A stretch of 42,783 nucleotides of DNA, taken from the NCBI GenBank assembly GCA_019116445.1, contig DXBP01000026.1, positions 1 through 42,783 on the forward strand. The letters run 5' to 3'. The notes below the pieces were generated by a model. It saw only the letters and a program-made list of their open reading frames with translations. It did not search any database and had not been told where the DNA came from. This DNA comes from Candidatus Gemmiger excrementigallinarum. Lineage in GTDB: Bacteria; Bacillota; Clostridia; Oscillospirales; Ruminococcaceae. Made by a program: the position numbers and the translations under genes. This document shows positions 7,134 to 13,381 of the stretch, piece by piece (the stretch's first letter is position 1; the number at the start of each line of letters is the position of its first letter).

Positions 7134-7520
7134 ATGCACATCATCGAACACAAAGACCGCGCCGCCGCAAAACCGTACAAGGACACCGTAATATTCAAGC
7201 GTGGCGGCCAAAAGCTGCGCCTCCGGGTGCACGCAGACCCGTTTGCCGCTCTGTTTCAGATGGACGCGGCTCTGGACACTATGCGCAAAGCAGAAAGCAA
7301 AATCAAGGCAAACCCAGCGGACGCCGAAGTGCAGGAAGCATACGGCGGGGCCGTTCTGGACTTCTTTGCCGCCGTGTTCGGGGAAGATCAGACGCTTGCC
7401 ATTGTCGATTTTTACAAGGGCCTCCCGGGCTTTATGCTGCGGGACGTGAAGCGGTACATCATCGGCACCGCTTTGCCGAAAATAAAGAAACTGGCGGCCA
7501 AACAGAGCCGCCGGGCGTGA
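7134..7520 (+). CDS. Phage tail assembly chaperone
   Basis: A 128-residue protein. Its C-terminal half (FFAAVFGEDQTLAIVDFYKG, then ALPKIKKLAAKQSRRA) matches the style of Firmicutes phage tail assembly chaperones, which bind the tape measure protein and help the tail tube polymerise on it. It lies 15 bp before the tape measure gene, as in siphophages. ATG 7134 follows GGGAGG; a longer upstream frame has no support. No slippery heptamer for a G/GT frameshift was noticed. Confidence 0.68.
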   Translation: MHIIEHKDRAAAKPYKDTVIFKRGGQKLRLRVHADPFAALFQMDAALDTMRKAESKIKANPADAEVQEAYGGAVLDFFAAVFGEDQTLAIVDFYKGLPGFMLRDVKRYIIGTALPKIKKLAAKQSRRA

Positions 7521-7535
7521 TAGGTAGGTGATTTA

Positions 7536-9569
7536 ATGGCAGATGTTGGTGAAGTTCGATACAAAGTTACCGTTGACGATTCCGGCATCGAGAACGACCA
7601 GAAGAAAGTCGAGGATAAACTAGGGAAAGGCGGCAAGAGTGCCGGAGCACAGTTTGCCGAAGGTTTCAAGGCAGGCATAGACCCCACAAAGGCCACCAAT
7701 AGCAAAGTGGCCGACGCAGTAACCGACAAATGGAAAACGGCATCCGCCGTTGTTGGTGCGTCCTTTGCCGCCATGACCGCCGGGGCCGTCGCCTTTGGCG
7801 TGAAGTCGATAGGCCTTGCGTCCGATCTGAACGAGGTGCAAAACGTCGTTGACACCACCTTTGGGGACAGTGCCGATCAGGTCAACAAGTGGGCGGAATC
7901 CGCTGGAGAGGCGTTTGGTTTGTCGGAACTGTCGGCCAAACAGTACACATCCACGCTGGGGGCTATGCTGAAAAGTATGGGCATGAGTGAGGACGCTACA
8001 ACCGAAATGTCCATCGCGCTTGCCGGCCTTGCTGGTGATATGGCCAGTTTCTACAACCTTGACCCGGCGGAAGCGTTTGAAAAACTGCGCAGCGGCATTT
8101 CCGGCGAGACTGAACCGCTCAAACAGTTGGGCATTAACATGAGCGTCGCCAATTTGGAGGCATTTGCTCTTGAAAACGGCTTACTGGATGTTGCCGAAGG
8201 CAGCAACGAGTTAAAACAGGCCCAGGAAGAACTCTCCATAAAGCAAATGAAGCTGAATGAGCTGCAAGAAAAGGGCACCGCGTCCGCAAGCCAGATTGCA
8301 AGCGCACAGCTTGCGGTTGAAAAGGCCCAGGACAAGGTAAACGACAGCATGACGGCCAGTTTTGACAGCCTGGACGCAGCGACGCAAGCAGAAATTCGCT
8401 ATCAGTACATCATGCAAGCCACCGCCGACGCGCAGGGTGATTTTTCCAAAACATCGGACAGCCTTGCCAACCAGCAGCGAATTTTGCAAATGGAGGTGGA
8501 AACACTTTCCGCCGACCTGGGCCAGGCGCTTCTCCCTGCCGCTCTAAGTGTCGTGGAAGGGCTGCGCAGCCTTGTGGAATGGGCAAGCCAAAACCAAACG
8601 GCGCTCACCGTTTTGGCGGTCGCCTTTGCCGGTATAACCGCCGCAATTATCGCCTATTCCGCAAGCCTGACCCTTGCCGCCTCCGGCATGACGATAGCGA
8701 CAGCCGCCGGGGCTGCTTTCGGTGCCGTCGTGGGCTTCCTGACAAGCCCCATCACGTTGGTGATTGCGGCCATAACGGCCCTGGTTGCCGCTGGGGTGCT
8801 CCTATACCAAAACTGGGACACCGTTTCCGCATGGGCTGCAAGCGCCTGGGAAAGTATCAAGCAAAGCATTTCAAGCGCAATAGAGGCCGTGTCCGCCTTC
8901 ATATCGAACCTTGCGGCCTCTGCATCCGCCAAAATGAGCGGAGTTCGGGACGCCATCGTGAACGGTTTCAACAGCGCGGTGGAGTTTATAACCTCCCTGC
9001 CCGCAAAAGCCAAACAATGGGGGTCTGACTTTGTACAGGGCCTTATTGACGGTATCACCTCTATGGCCCGCAATGTTGCGGACGCGGCAAAGGGACTTGC
9101 CGATAAAATTGCCGGGTTTCTCCACTTCTCCCGCCCCGACGTTGGCCCGCTGCGCGAGTATGAAACGTGGATGCCCGACATGGTGCGCGGCCTTGCTGCT
9201 GGCATCCGGGCGAATGAGCCGGAGCTGGAAAGCGCCGCCGATTCTATGGCCGGGAAGGTTTCCGGCAAGATCAAACGGGGCATTGCCAGCGCTGCGCAAT
9301 GGGCAGACTTTGCAAGCGGCATAAACATTCCCGGCCCGCTTTCCCCTGGCCTTTCCTGGTCCTCTCTAACCGGCAGACTTGACGCGGCGGGAGTTTTCTC
9401 ACACGATAGCACGCGCATGGAAGGGCTACGGCAGGCGCTCACGATCACGCCAACAATAGCCAAACCCGGCGGGGCCTTCATCGAAGTACCCGTGTCCATT
9501 GATGGCCGGGAAGTGGCCCGCGCTACTGCATGGTACATGGGTGAGCAACTTGCATGGGAGGAAAGATAA
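7536..9569 (+). CDS. Phage tail tape measure protein
   Basis: A 677-residue tape measure protein of the TP901 type. The N-terminal domain (about 75-215) has GVKSIGLASDLNEVQNVVDT and a following conserved SAKQYTSTLGAMLKSMGMSE; a helical stretch (about 220-330) and a hydrophobic Ala-rich segment (about 350-430, likely membrane-active helices) follow, then LYQNWDTV and a C-terminal domain. Tape measure length sets tail length, and 677 residues would predict a medium-short siphophage tail. It is intact, though the element has no capsid or tube gene. Confidence 0.92.
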   Translation: MADVGEVRYKVTVDDSGIENDQKKVEDKLGKGGKSAGAQFAEGFKAGIDPTKATNSKVADAVTDKWKTASAVVGASFAAMTAGAVAFGVKSIGLASDLNEVQNVVDTTFGDSADQVNKWAESAGEAFGLSELSAKQYTSTLGAMLKSMGMSEDATTEMSIALAGLAGDMASFYNLDPAEAFEKLRSGISGETEPLKQLGINMSVANLEAFALENGLLDVAEGSNELKQAQEELSIKQMKLNELQEKGTASASQIASAQLAVEKAQDKVNDSMTASFDSLDAATQAEIRYQYIMQATADAQGDFSKTSDSLANQQRILQMEVETLSADLGQALLPAALSVVEGLRSLVEWASQNQTALTVLAVAFAGITAAIIAYSASLTLAASGMTIATAAGAAFGAVVGFLTSPITLVIAAITALVAAGVLLYQNWDTVSAWAASAWESIKQSISSAIEAVSAFISNLAASASAKMSGVRDAIVNGFNSAVEFITSLPAKAKQWGSDFVQGLIDGITSMARNVADAAKGLADKIAGFLHFSRPDVGPLREYETWMPDMVRGLAAGIRANEPELESAADSMAGKVSGKIKRGIASAAQWADFASGINIPGPLSPGLSWSSLTGRLDAAGVFSHDSTRMEGLRQALTITPTIAKPGGAFIEVPVSIDGREVARATAWYMGEQLAWEER

Positions 9570-9570
9570 A

Positions 9571-10137
9571 GTGAAGGCGTTTAGAATTGGTTTACCCTCC
9601 ACCGTTTCCTACTGCGGCAAGGAATATAGGCTGCGCCCCGCGTGGCCCAACGTGCTGACCGCTGCGGACGTTTTGAGCGACCCCGCATTGCCGGACGGTA
9701 TCAAGATCAGCGCCGCCCTTGACCTGGTAATTGCATCACAGCACCCGGCGGACGTTAAGCTGCTGGAGGCTGCTTTTTCAACGCTGAACCCCGACGCAAA
9801 GACCGGCGGCAAAAAGCTGCTTGATTTTAACCAGGATTGGGAATACATCGTTTCGGGCATCCTGCAGGCATACGGCATTGACCTGTACGCCGCCCCGCGC
9901 CTGCACTGGATGCGGTTGCGCTCCATGCTGGAAAGCATCCCGAACAATACCCGCATTGCGGAAATTATGGCAATCCGGGGCATGGAAATGCCCAAACCGA
10001 CAAAGTACAACGGGGAGGAACGGGCGCGAATTGCCCGGCTAAAGGCCCAGTTTGCCATCAAGGCCGCCCCCTCTGGCCTGTCTGAAGGTCTGAACGGCTT
10101 GTTCAATGCGCTGGCCGCCCAGGCAAGGCAGAAATAA
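9571..10137 (+). CDS. Bacteriophage Gp15-family tail protein
   Basis: A 188-residue protein that resembles the Gp15 family (listerial phage A118 type), found beside tape measure genes: LPSTVSYCGKEYRLRPAWPN at the start, DFNQDWEYIVSGILQAYGID in the middle, LHWMRLRSMLESIP after it. GTG 9571 is chosen because GGGAGGAAAG lies just upstream and the tape measure stop is two bases before. In the usual order Gp15 precedes the tape measure gene; here it follows. Its biochemical role is not known. Confidence 0.75.
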   Translation: MKAFRIGLPSTVSYCGKEYRLRPAWPNVLTAADVLSDPALPDGIKISAALDLVIASQHPADVKLLEAAFSTLNPDAKTGGKKLLDFNQDWEYIVSGILQAYGIDLYAAPRLHWMRLRSMLESIPNNTRIAEIMAIRGMEMPKPTKYNGEERARIARLKAQFAIKAAPSGLSEGLNGLFNALAAQARQK

Positions 10138-10152
10138 CCAACAAACAAAGCA

Positions 10153-10196
10153 AGCCGTCCGGCAAAGGTCACACGACCCGCCGGGCGGCTTTTTTT
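10153..10196 (+). terminator. Terminator of the replication-tail operon
   Basis: An 11-bp stem (10153-10163 with 10180-10190, one G-T pair) is followed by six T. It closes the long rightward operon that begins at 2801. Read on the other strand it could also stop transcripts from the zeta gene. Confidence 0.8.
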
Positions 10197-10216
10197 CTGT
10201 TCTGAATGAGTTTAAT

Positions 10217-10269
10217 GACACGATAACGCGCGCGAAATTCGCCCAGTTTGCGGACACGATACGCGCGCG
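10217..10269. repeat. Direct repeat GACACGATA(A)CGCGCGCG
   Basis: The motif occurs at 10217-10234 (with one extra A) and at 10253-10269, 36 bp apart, between the two convergent transcription units. The alternating CG runs stand out from the surroundings. Function unknown; a protein-binding site is possible. Confidence 0.4.
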
Positions 10270-10316
10270 TAGCCTCTGCGGTCCCTGCTCGCCCCGCTGT
10301 GCGCTTTTCACACCCA

Positions 10317-10877
10317 TCAAAGGGTAATTTCCCGCCTTAGTTCCAAAAGCCACGCAGGGGGCGTTTCTGTGGCTGTCGCGATTTCCCCGTTGCGGTAAAA
10401 CGCAACGACCCGGAAACCGTTGTTGTTATCGTAGAAGGTCGCCTCATTGCACAGGGGCAGCAGTTTGGCGAGATCACGGAACCGCCGGGCAAAGCGGCGC
10501 TCCACATCCTGCGCCGCAATATTGTGGCCGCCGTGCGCCACCCGGTTTGCAATGCGCTGTATGGATTCCTGTGCCGTGTCCAGCCCCACATAGTACAGCC
10601 GCACAGTATAGCCCGCATCACGGGCCGCACGCGCCATCTTGCGGGAAAAGCTGCCCGAAAGGGTGCTTTCCTCTGTGAAGTCTATACGCTGCTCCAGGCA
10701 GCTTTGCAGCTTTTCGATAGCTGCTTGACCACCTGCGTATTCATCGCCACCCAGTTGGGCAGTCAGTTTGTCGGGGTCAACGATCACGCCCAGATCATCC
10801 AGGCAATCTTTGAGGACGCCGGACAGGCTGCTTTTGCCTGCGCCGTTGACACCGCCCACAATGGTAAACATCGGCAT
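10317..10877 (-). CDS. Zeta toxin-like P-loop kinase
   Basis: A 186-residue zeta/AAA-type kinase. Walker A is GGVNGAGKSS (8-17), followed by DPDKLTAQL and a TEESTLSGSF motif that matches the zeta substrate-binding strand. Zeta toxins phosphorylate UDP-N-acetylglucosamine and block wall synthesis; related proteins may use other substrates. Its ATG overlaps the upstream RHH stop (TAATG), the classic antitoxin-toxin arrangement. The partner is not an epsilon antitoxin, so this is a variant pairing. A housekeeping kinase cannot be excluded, but gene context favours addiction or defence. Confidence 0.8.
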   Translation of the reverse strand: MPMFTIVGGVNGAGKSSLSGVLKDCLDDLGVIVDPDKLTAQLGGDEYAGGQAAIEKLQSCLEQRIDFTEESTLSGSFSRKMARAARDAGYTVRLYYVGLDTAQESIQRIANRVAHGGHNIAAQDVERRFARRFRDLAKLLPLCNEATFYDNNNGFRVVAFYRNGEIATATETPPAWLLELRREITL

Positions 10878-11080
10878 TATTCGTCTACCTCCCCGGAGGC
10901 TTCCCGCTCCATGCGTTGCTTGACTGCCCCCACAATATAGCCGTTGAGGCTCTCCCCTGCTGCATCGGCAGCGGCTTGCACTTCTGCACGTTGGCCCTTT
11001 GGCAGCCTCACAAGAACCTTATCGTATTTGGCCGCTTCGTATTTTGTGGTTGCTTTAATTTGTGCTTTGCTTACCGTCAT
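10877..11080 (-). CDS. Ribbon-helix-helix antitoxin/repressor
   Basis: A 67-residue Arc/RHH-type protein: strand YDKVLVRLPKGQRAEVQAAA, then the helix pair AGESLNGYIVGAVKQRME. It is coupled to the zeta-like gene by a TAATG overlap and starts after GAGGTGAT. Such proteins bind palindromic operators as dimers. Three related 17-bp motifs lie directly upstream (11114-11196) and are the expected sites for autorepression and for control of the divergent operon. Confidence 0.8.
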   Translation of the reverse strand: MTVSKAQIKATTKYEAAKYDKVLVRLPKGQRAEVQAAADAAGESLNGYIVGAVKQRMEREASGEVDE

Positions 11081-11113
11081 AGTATCACCTCGATACTATT
11101 ATACCACAATATT

Positions 11114-11203
11114 ATAGCGATAGCGATATACAAAATAGATAGCGCTAGCGTTATATCTTTGTGCAATCCGTCAATTGATATAACGATAGCGATATAGTAT
11201 AAT
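11114..11203. promoter_or_regulatory. Three 17-bp operators and a divergent promoter
   Basis: ATAGCGATAGCGATATA (11114-11130), ATAGCGCTAGCGTTATA (11139-11155) and ATAACGATAGCGATATA (11180-11196) are near-identical. The third lies exactly in the spacer of a rightward promoter, -35 TTGATA (11175-11180), 17 bp, -10 TATAAT (11198-11203). The others cover the leftward promoter area of the RHH gene. The RHH protein is the likely ligand. Confidence 0.7.
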
Positions 11204-11449
11204 GATAATGTCGAAAGGGACAAGGCACGGTGAAAACCTCTGGGGAACACCGGTAAGCGCCAGATAACAGACTGCGCAACGGACTTGCAAAGCAAGGGTT
11301 AAACAAGCATTGGGCACTGGCCGCCTGCAACCGAGTAGACAAAAAGAAAAGGCACCGCGACAGCCGACCAAAGCAAACGCGATGCCAAACCCAACAAGGG
11401 GCAGCCCCATTATAGCACGGGCCGCCCTCCATATCAAGGAGGTTACACC

Positions 11450-11725
11450 ATGAGTAGTATTGAACTTCTTTCCCTTGTAGAACAGTACAAGGAAGCACAG
11501 CAGCTTATTGAAGCTGCACAGGCGGAGATGGACACCATCAAGGCCACCATTTCGGCGGAAATGGCCCGCCGGGACGTTGACCGCATGGACGTGGGCACCC
11601 ACAAAGTCACGCTGAAAACCGTGACTACCAGCCGCCTGGACGGCAAGGCCATCAAGGCCGCCGCGCCCGACCTGGCCGCCCGCTTCATCAAGACCACCAC
11701 GACCACGCGCTTTTGCGTGGCGTAA
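11450..11725 (+). CDS. Small coiled-coil phage/ICE protein
   Basis: A 91-residue protein with an N-terminal helix (LLSLVEQYKEAQQLIEAAQA) and a C-terminal segment VTLKTVTTSRLDGKAIKAAA ending in TTTTTRFCVA. This end is shared by small proteins of Firmicutes mobile elements whose function is unknown to me. The start follows AAGGAGG. It is first in the rightward operon driven by the promoter at 11175-11203; about 245 bases of untranslated leader precede it, which is long and may be regulatory. Confidence 0.65.
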   Translation: MSSIELLSLVEQYKEAQQLIEAAQAEMDTIKATISAEMARRDVDRMDVGTHKVTLKTVTTSRLDGKAIKAAAPDLAARFIKTTTTTRFCVA

Positions 11726-11777
11726 ACCACAAAGCTGTGCTATCTGGCTATACGGGCTTTCAAGGGAGGATGCAACC

Positions 11778-12125
11778 ATGAAGAAACCGCAAGATGCGAA
11801 CACCGCCGCCGATCAGCAGCCGGCCGGCAAGACCTTCACCTTCACCGACCCCGAGATCATCAAAATTGCGGAGGCTCTTTCCGACGCGCGGCTTGCCGGA
11901 CGCATTCACGGGGGCGACACTATCACCGCAGATGTAAAGGCAATGCTGAAAGAAGATGCCGCCTTTATCAACCTGTTCGGCTTCACCAACCGGGACGCTA
12001 TGGAGACAGCATACATCATCCGGCGCAGCCTCGACAACCCGCTGGCAGTGCACAGGATTATGAAGTGGGCTTTCGCTGTGGAAGAAGTCCAAAGAAAAAA
12101 GGCCCGGCAAACCGGCGAGGAATGA
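11778..12125 (+). CDS. Paralogue A of small KTFTF-motif family
   Basis: A 115-residue protein, largest of three tandem relatives. It has KTFTFTDPEI near the start, an insert of about 45 residues, then DAMETAYIIRRSLDNP and a helix ending EEVQRKKA. The same blocks occur without the insert in the two following genes. No known family was recognised. GGGAGG precedes the ATG. All-helical, soluble, with no catalytic motif visible. Confidence 0.65.
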   Translation: MKKPQDANTAADQQPAGKTFTFTDPEIIKIAEALSDARLAGRIHGGDTITADVKAMLKEDAAFINLFGFTNRDAMETAYIIRRSLDNPLAVHRIMKWAFAVEEVQRKKARQTGEE

Positions 12126-12138
12126 GGGGGACAAGATC

Positions 12139-12300
12139 ATGGACAAGACGTTCACATTTTCGGAGCCGGACGCGATCAGCGCCGCATACATCATCCAAAG
12201 CGCCCAGGGCAACCCCAGGTTGCTCCATGAAATTCTGATTCATGCGCGGGCCTTTGAGGAGGTCTACCGGCGCAAGGCTGAACAGACCGACAAAGAGTGA
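12139..12300 (+). CDS. Paralogue B of small KTFTF-motif family (53 aa)
   Basis: A 53-residue protein: KTFTFSEPDAISAAYIIQSA, then GNPRLLHEILIHARAFEEVY and a basic end. It is the minimal form of the family. Its leader (GAGGGGGACAAGATCATGG) is almost identical to that of paralogue C, which supports a recent tandem duplication. Function unknown; the size suggests a protein-binding adaptor or inhibitor, which is a guess. Confidence 0.65.
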   Translation: MDKTFTFSEPDAISAAYIIQSAQGNPRLLHEILIHARAFEEVYRRKAEQTDKE

Positions 12301-12317
12301 TTAGAGGGGGCAAGATC

Positions 12318-12590
12318 ATGGACAAAGACAAACTCATTGCACAGCTGTTTGCGCTGCTGAAGGACGCAAGCGCAGTACAGTGCGACCTTGTGCTGACTTC
12401 TGTGGAGCACACGACCGGCAAGGCAAGGGACGATAAGGCCAGCGGCAAGACCTTCACCCTCACCGCGCCGGACGCTATCGAAATAGCGTACATCGTCCAG
12501 CGCTCGCAAGACAACCCACAGCTGATGCACAAGCTGCTGCTCTACTGCAAGGCATTTGAAAAAGCATATTCTGATGATGATCAGAAGTAG
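12318..12590 (+). CDS. Paralogue C of small KTFTF-motif family
   Basis: A 90-residue protein with a 45-residue N-terminal helix-rich extension (KLIAQLFALLKDASAVQ), then KTFTLTAPDAIEIAYIVQRS and DNPQLMHKLLLYCKAFEKAY. ATG 12318 is chosen because it is preceded by GAGGGGG, as in paralogue B; an upstream in-frame codon at 12297 overlaps the previous stop. Last gene of the operon; a terminator follows at once. Confidence 0.65.
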   Translation: MDKDKLIAQLFALLKDASAVQCDLVLTSVEHTTGKARDDKASGKTFTLTAPDAIEIAYIVQRSQDNPQLMHKLLLYCKAFEKAYSDDDQK

Positions 12591-12595
12591 CTTCC

Positions 12596-12622
12596 GCCCC
12601 GGTTAATCCCCGGGGCTTTTTT
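12596..12622 (+). terminator. Terminator of the small-gene operon
   Basis: GCCCCGG and CCGGGGC form a short GC-rich hairpin followed by a run of six T, a few bases after the stop of paralogue C. It separates the coding part of the element from the non-coding right end. Confidence 0.7.
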
Positions 12623-12691
12623 GTTTGATTGCGACCAGTATTAAAACCAGTCGCAAAACGCACGCAATCGCACGGTGTGCGTTTCTTTTGC

Positions 12692-12727
12692 TTATCTTTT
12701 CAAAATCGTGCGATTTTCGAAAGATAA
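12692..12727. repeat. Long near-perfect dyad, 17-bp arms
   Basis: 12692-12708 pairs with 12711-12727 in 15 of 17 positions around a 2-base centre. It is AT-rich with a CGATTTT/AAAATCG core. There is no T tract for termination, so it is more like a protein-binding dyad or an origin element. Flanking bases 12620-12690 hold smaller GCGAC and CGCAC dyads. Confidence 0.5.
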
Positions 12728-12810
12728 ACGCATGGCGGCGTGTTCTGATCGTGCGCCGTGCATTCCACCATTTCCGCAGGGTCACGAAAATGGCCCGCCG
12801 GGCGGCCTGT

Positions 12811-13120
12811 GCTACCTGGGAAAACCTGGGGTTTTTCTTATATAGGCCCCCGTAGTGTTTTCATCCTTTTTTGTGTCGTTTTTTGTACGGTTTCGGGGAC
12901 GGTGCCGGAGGCGGAAAACCTGCAAAAACCTGTATTTTTCCCTGTATAGCAAAAGCTATTTGCCATATAGCAAATATGCCAAAACCTAAGAAAACCCAAT
13001 ATTTCCGCCTATATCGCCGAGCGCCTGGAAGCTAACAAAAGCTAACGTTTCCGCCCATATTGCCCCCGCAGGCTGGAACCTACGGAAACCTACGATTTCT
13101 GTCTATATAGTCCCGAGCGC
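12811..13120. repeat. Array of five 40-47-bp repeats with internal doublets
   Basis: Repeats at 12811-12852, 12912-12950, 12979-13024, 13026-13069 and 13074-13120. Each has a 7-base word twice with a 10-bp period, then a TTTCC-type tract, a TATA-rich core and a CCC(GAGCGC) tail. The word differs between repeats but agrees within a repeat: ACCTGGG twice, ACCTGCA/ACCTGTA, ACCTAAG/ACCCAAT, AGCTAAC twice, ACCTACG twice. Two hairpins (12946-12959, 12958-12975) lie between the second and third. No convincing gene lies in 12591-13268. An origin, packaging or accessory recombination site is possible. Confidence 0.7.
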
Positions 13121-13166
13121 GTCCCCCCGATCAGTGGACCGGCAAACGCGCAGTTTTTTGAGGAAA

Positions 13167-13185
13167 GTTGACCAAAAGTTGACCA
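13167..13185. repeat. Right integrase arm-type site (candidate)
   Basis: The 19 bases are identical to 328-346 and in the same orientation. They lie 82 bp inside the right attachment repeat, while the left copy lies 108 bp inside the left one. The most likely reader is the arm-binding domain of the element integrase. Confidence 0.6.
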
Positions 13186-13215
13186 TTCCCGGAAAATCAG
13201 GCCCCGTCTGGGCAT

Positions 13216-13266
13216 AAAAAAGAACCGCCGTGCTTGCGATTTTGTACGCAGATACGGCGGTTTTCT
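13216..13266 (-). terminator. Element-supplied terminator for tRNA-Thr
   Basis: AACCGCCGT (13223-13231) pairs with ACGGCGGTT (13254-13262); on the minus strand a run of six T follows the stem. It lies directly downstream of the tRNA 3' end within the element, replacing the chromosomal one now found at 133-171. Confidence 0.7.
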
Positions 13267-13314
13267 TATGGGGCTAGTAACAGGACTCGAACCTGCAACC
13301 TGCTGATTACAAAT
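13267..13314. repeat. attR: 48-bp repeat within the intact tRNA-Thr
   Basis: Identical to 173-220. It covers the 3' portion of the tRNA-Thr gene plus two bases beyond the CCA end. Because the element carries this sequence, insertion leaves a whole tRNA gene. Confidence 0.93.
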
Positions 13315-13344
13315 CAGCTGCACTACCAATTGTGCTATACTAGC
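13269..13344 (-). tRNA. tRNA-Thr (anticodon TGT)
   Basis: Reads 5' GCTAGTA at 13344, a D arm with GCAC/GTGC, an anticodon arm GCTGA-TTTGTAA-TCAGC (anticodon TGT, reading ACA), a T arm with GGTTCGAGTCC, and a 3' acceptor TACTAGC with an encoded CCA. The length of 76 bases with CCA is normal. Its 3' part is the insertion target of the element. Confidence 0.95.
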
Positions 13345-13381
13345 GGAACTAGTTTAGTGTAACACATTTGGCAGGCCGTTG

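Larger units (their letters stand above)
173..13314. mobile_element. Integrated satellite-like phage element in tRNA-Thr
   Basis: Perfect 48-bp direct repeats at 173-220 and 13267-13314 bound the element; the right copy is the 3' part of an intact tRNA-Thr and the left copy is a tail without the rest of the gene. Contents in order: integrase and repressor (minus), excisionase-like protein, replication initiator, DnaC-like loader, sigma-like factor, TerS-like protein, tail chaperone, tape measure protein, Gp15, a zeta/RHH pair, a small-gene operon and a repeat-rich right end. No large terminase, portal, capsid, major tail, baseplate, holin or endolysin gene is present, and no relaxase or VirB4. 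All ORFs look intact. This fits a phage satellite better than a full prophage or an ICE; a strongly reduced prophage is the alternative. Confidence 0.88.

Noticed and set aside
7500-7540. Programmed frameshift between tail chaperone and tape measure genes
   Set aside because: No slippery heptamer with a fitting downstream frame was noticed; the chaperone ends at a plain stop with a new start 15 bases on.
12625-12949. Short ORFs in the right-end region
   Set aside because: They have no ribosome sites, cross dyads and repeats, and show no protein-like composition.
12811-13120. CRISPR array
   Set aside because: Repeats are imperfect, unevenly spaced, and some abut directly with no unique spacers; no cas gene is in the window.
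173-13314. Integrative conjugative element
   Set aside because: No relaxase, coupling protein or VirB4-type ATPase is present, while phage tail genes are.
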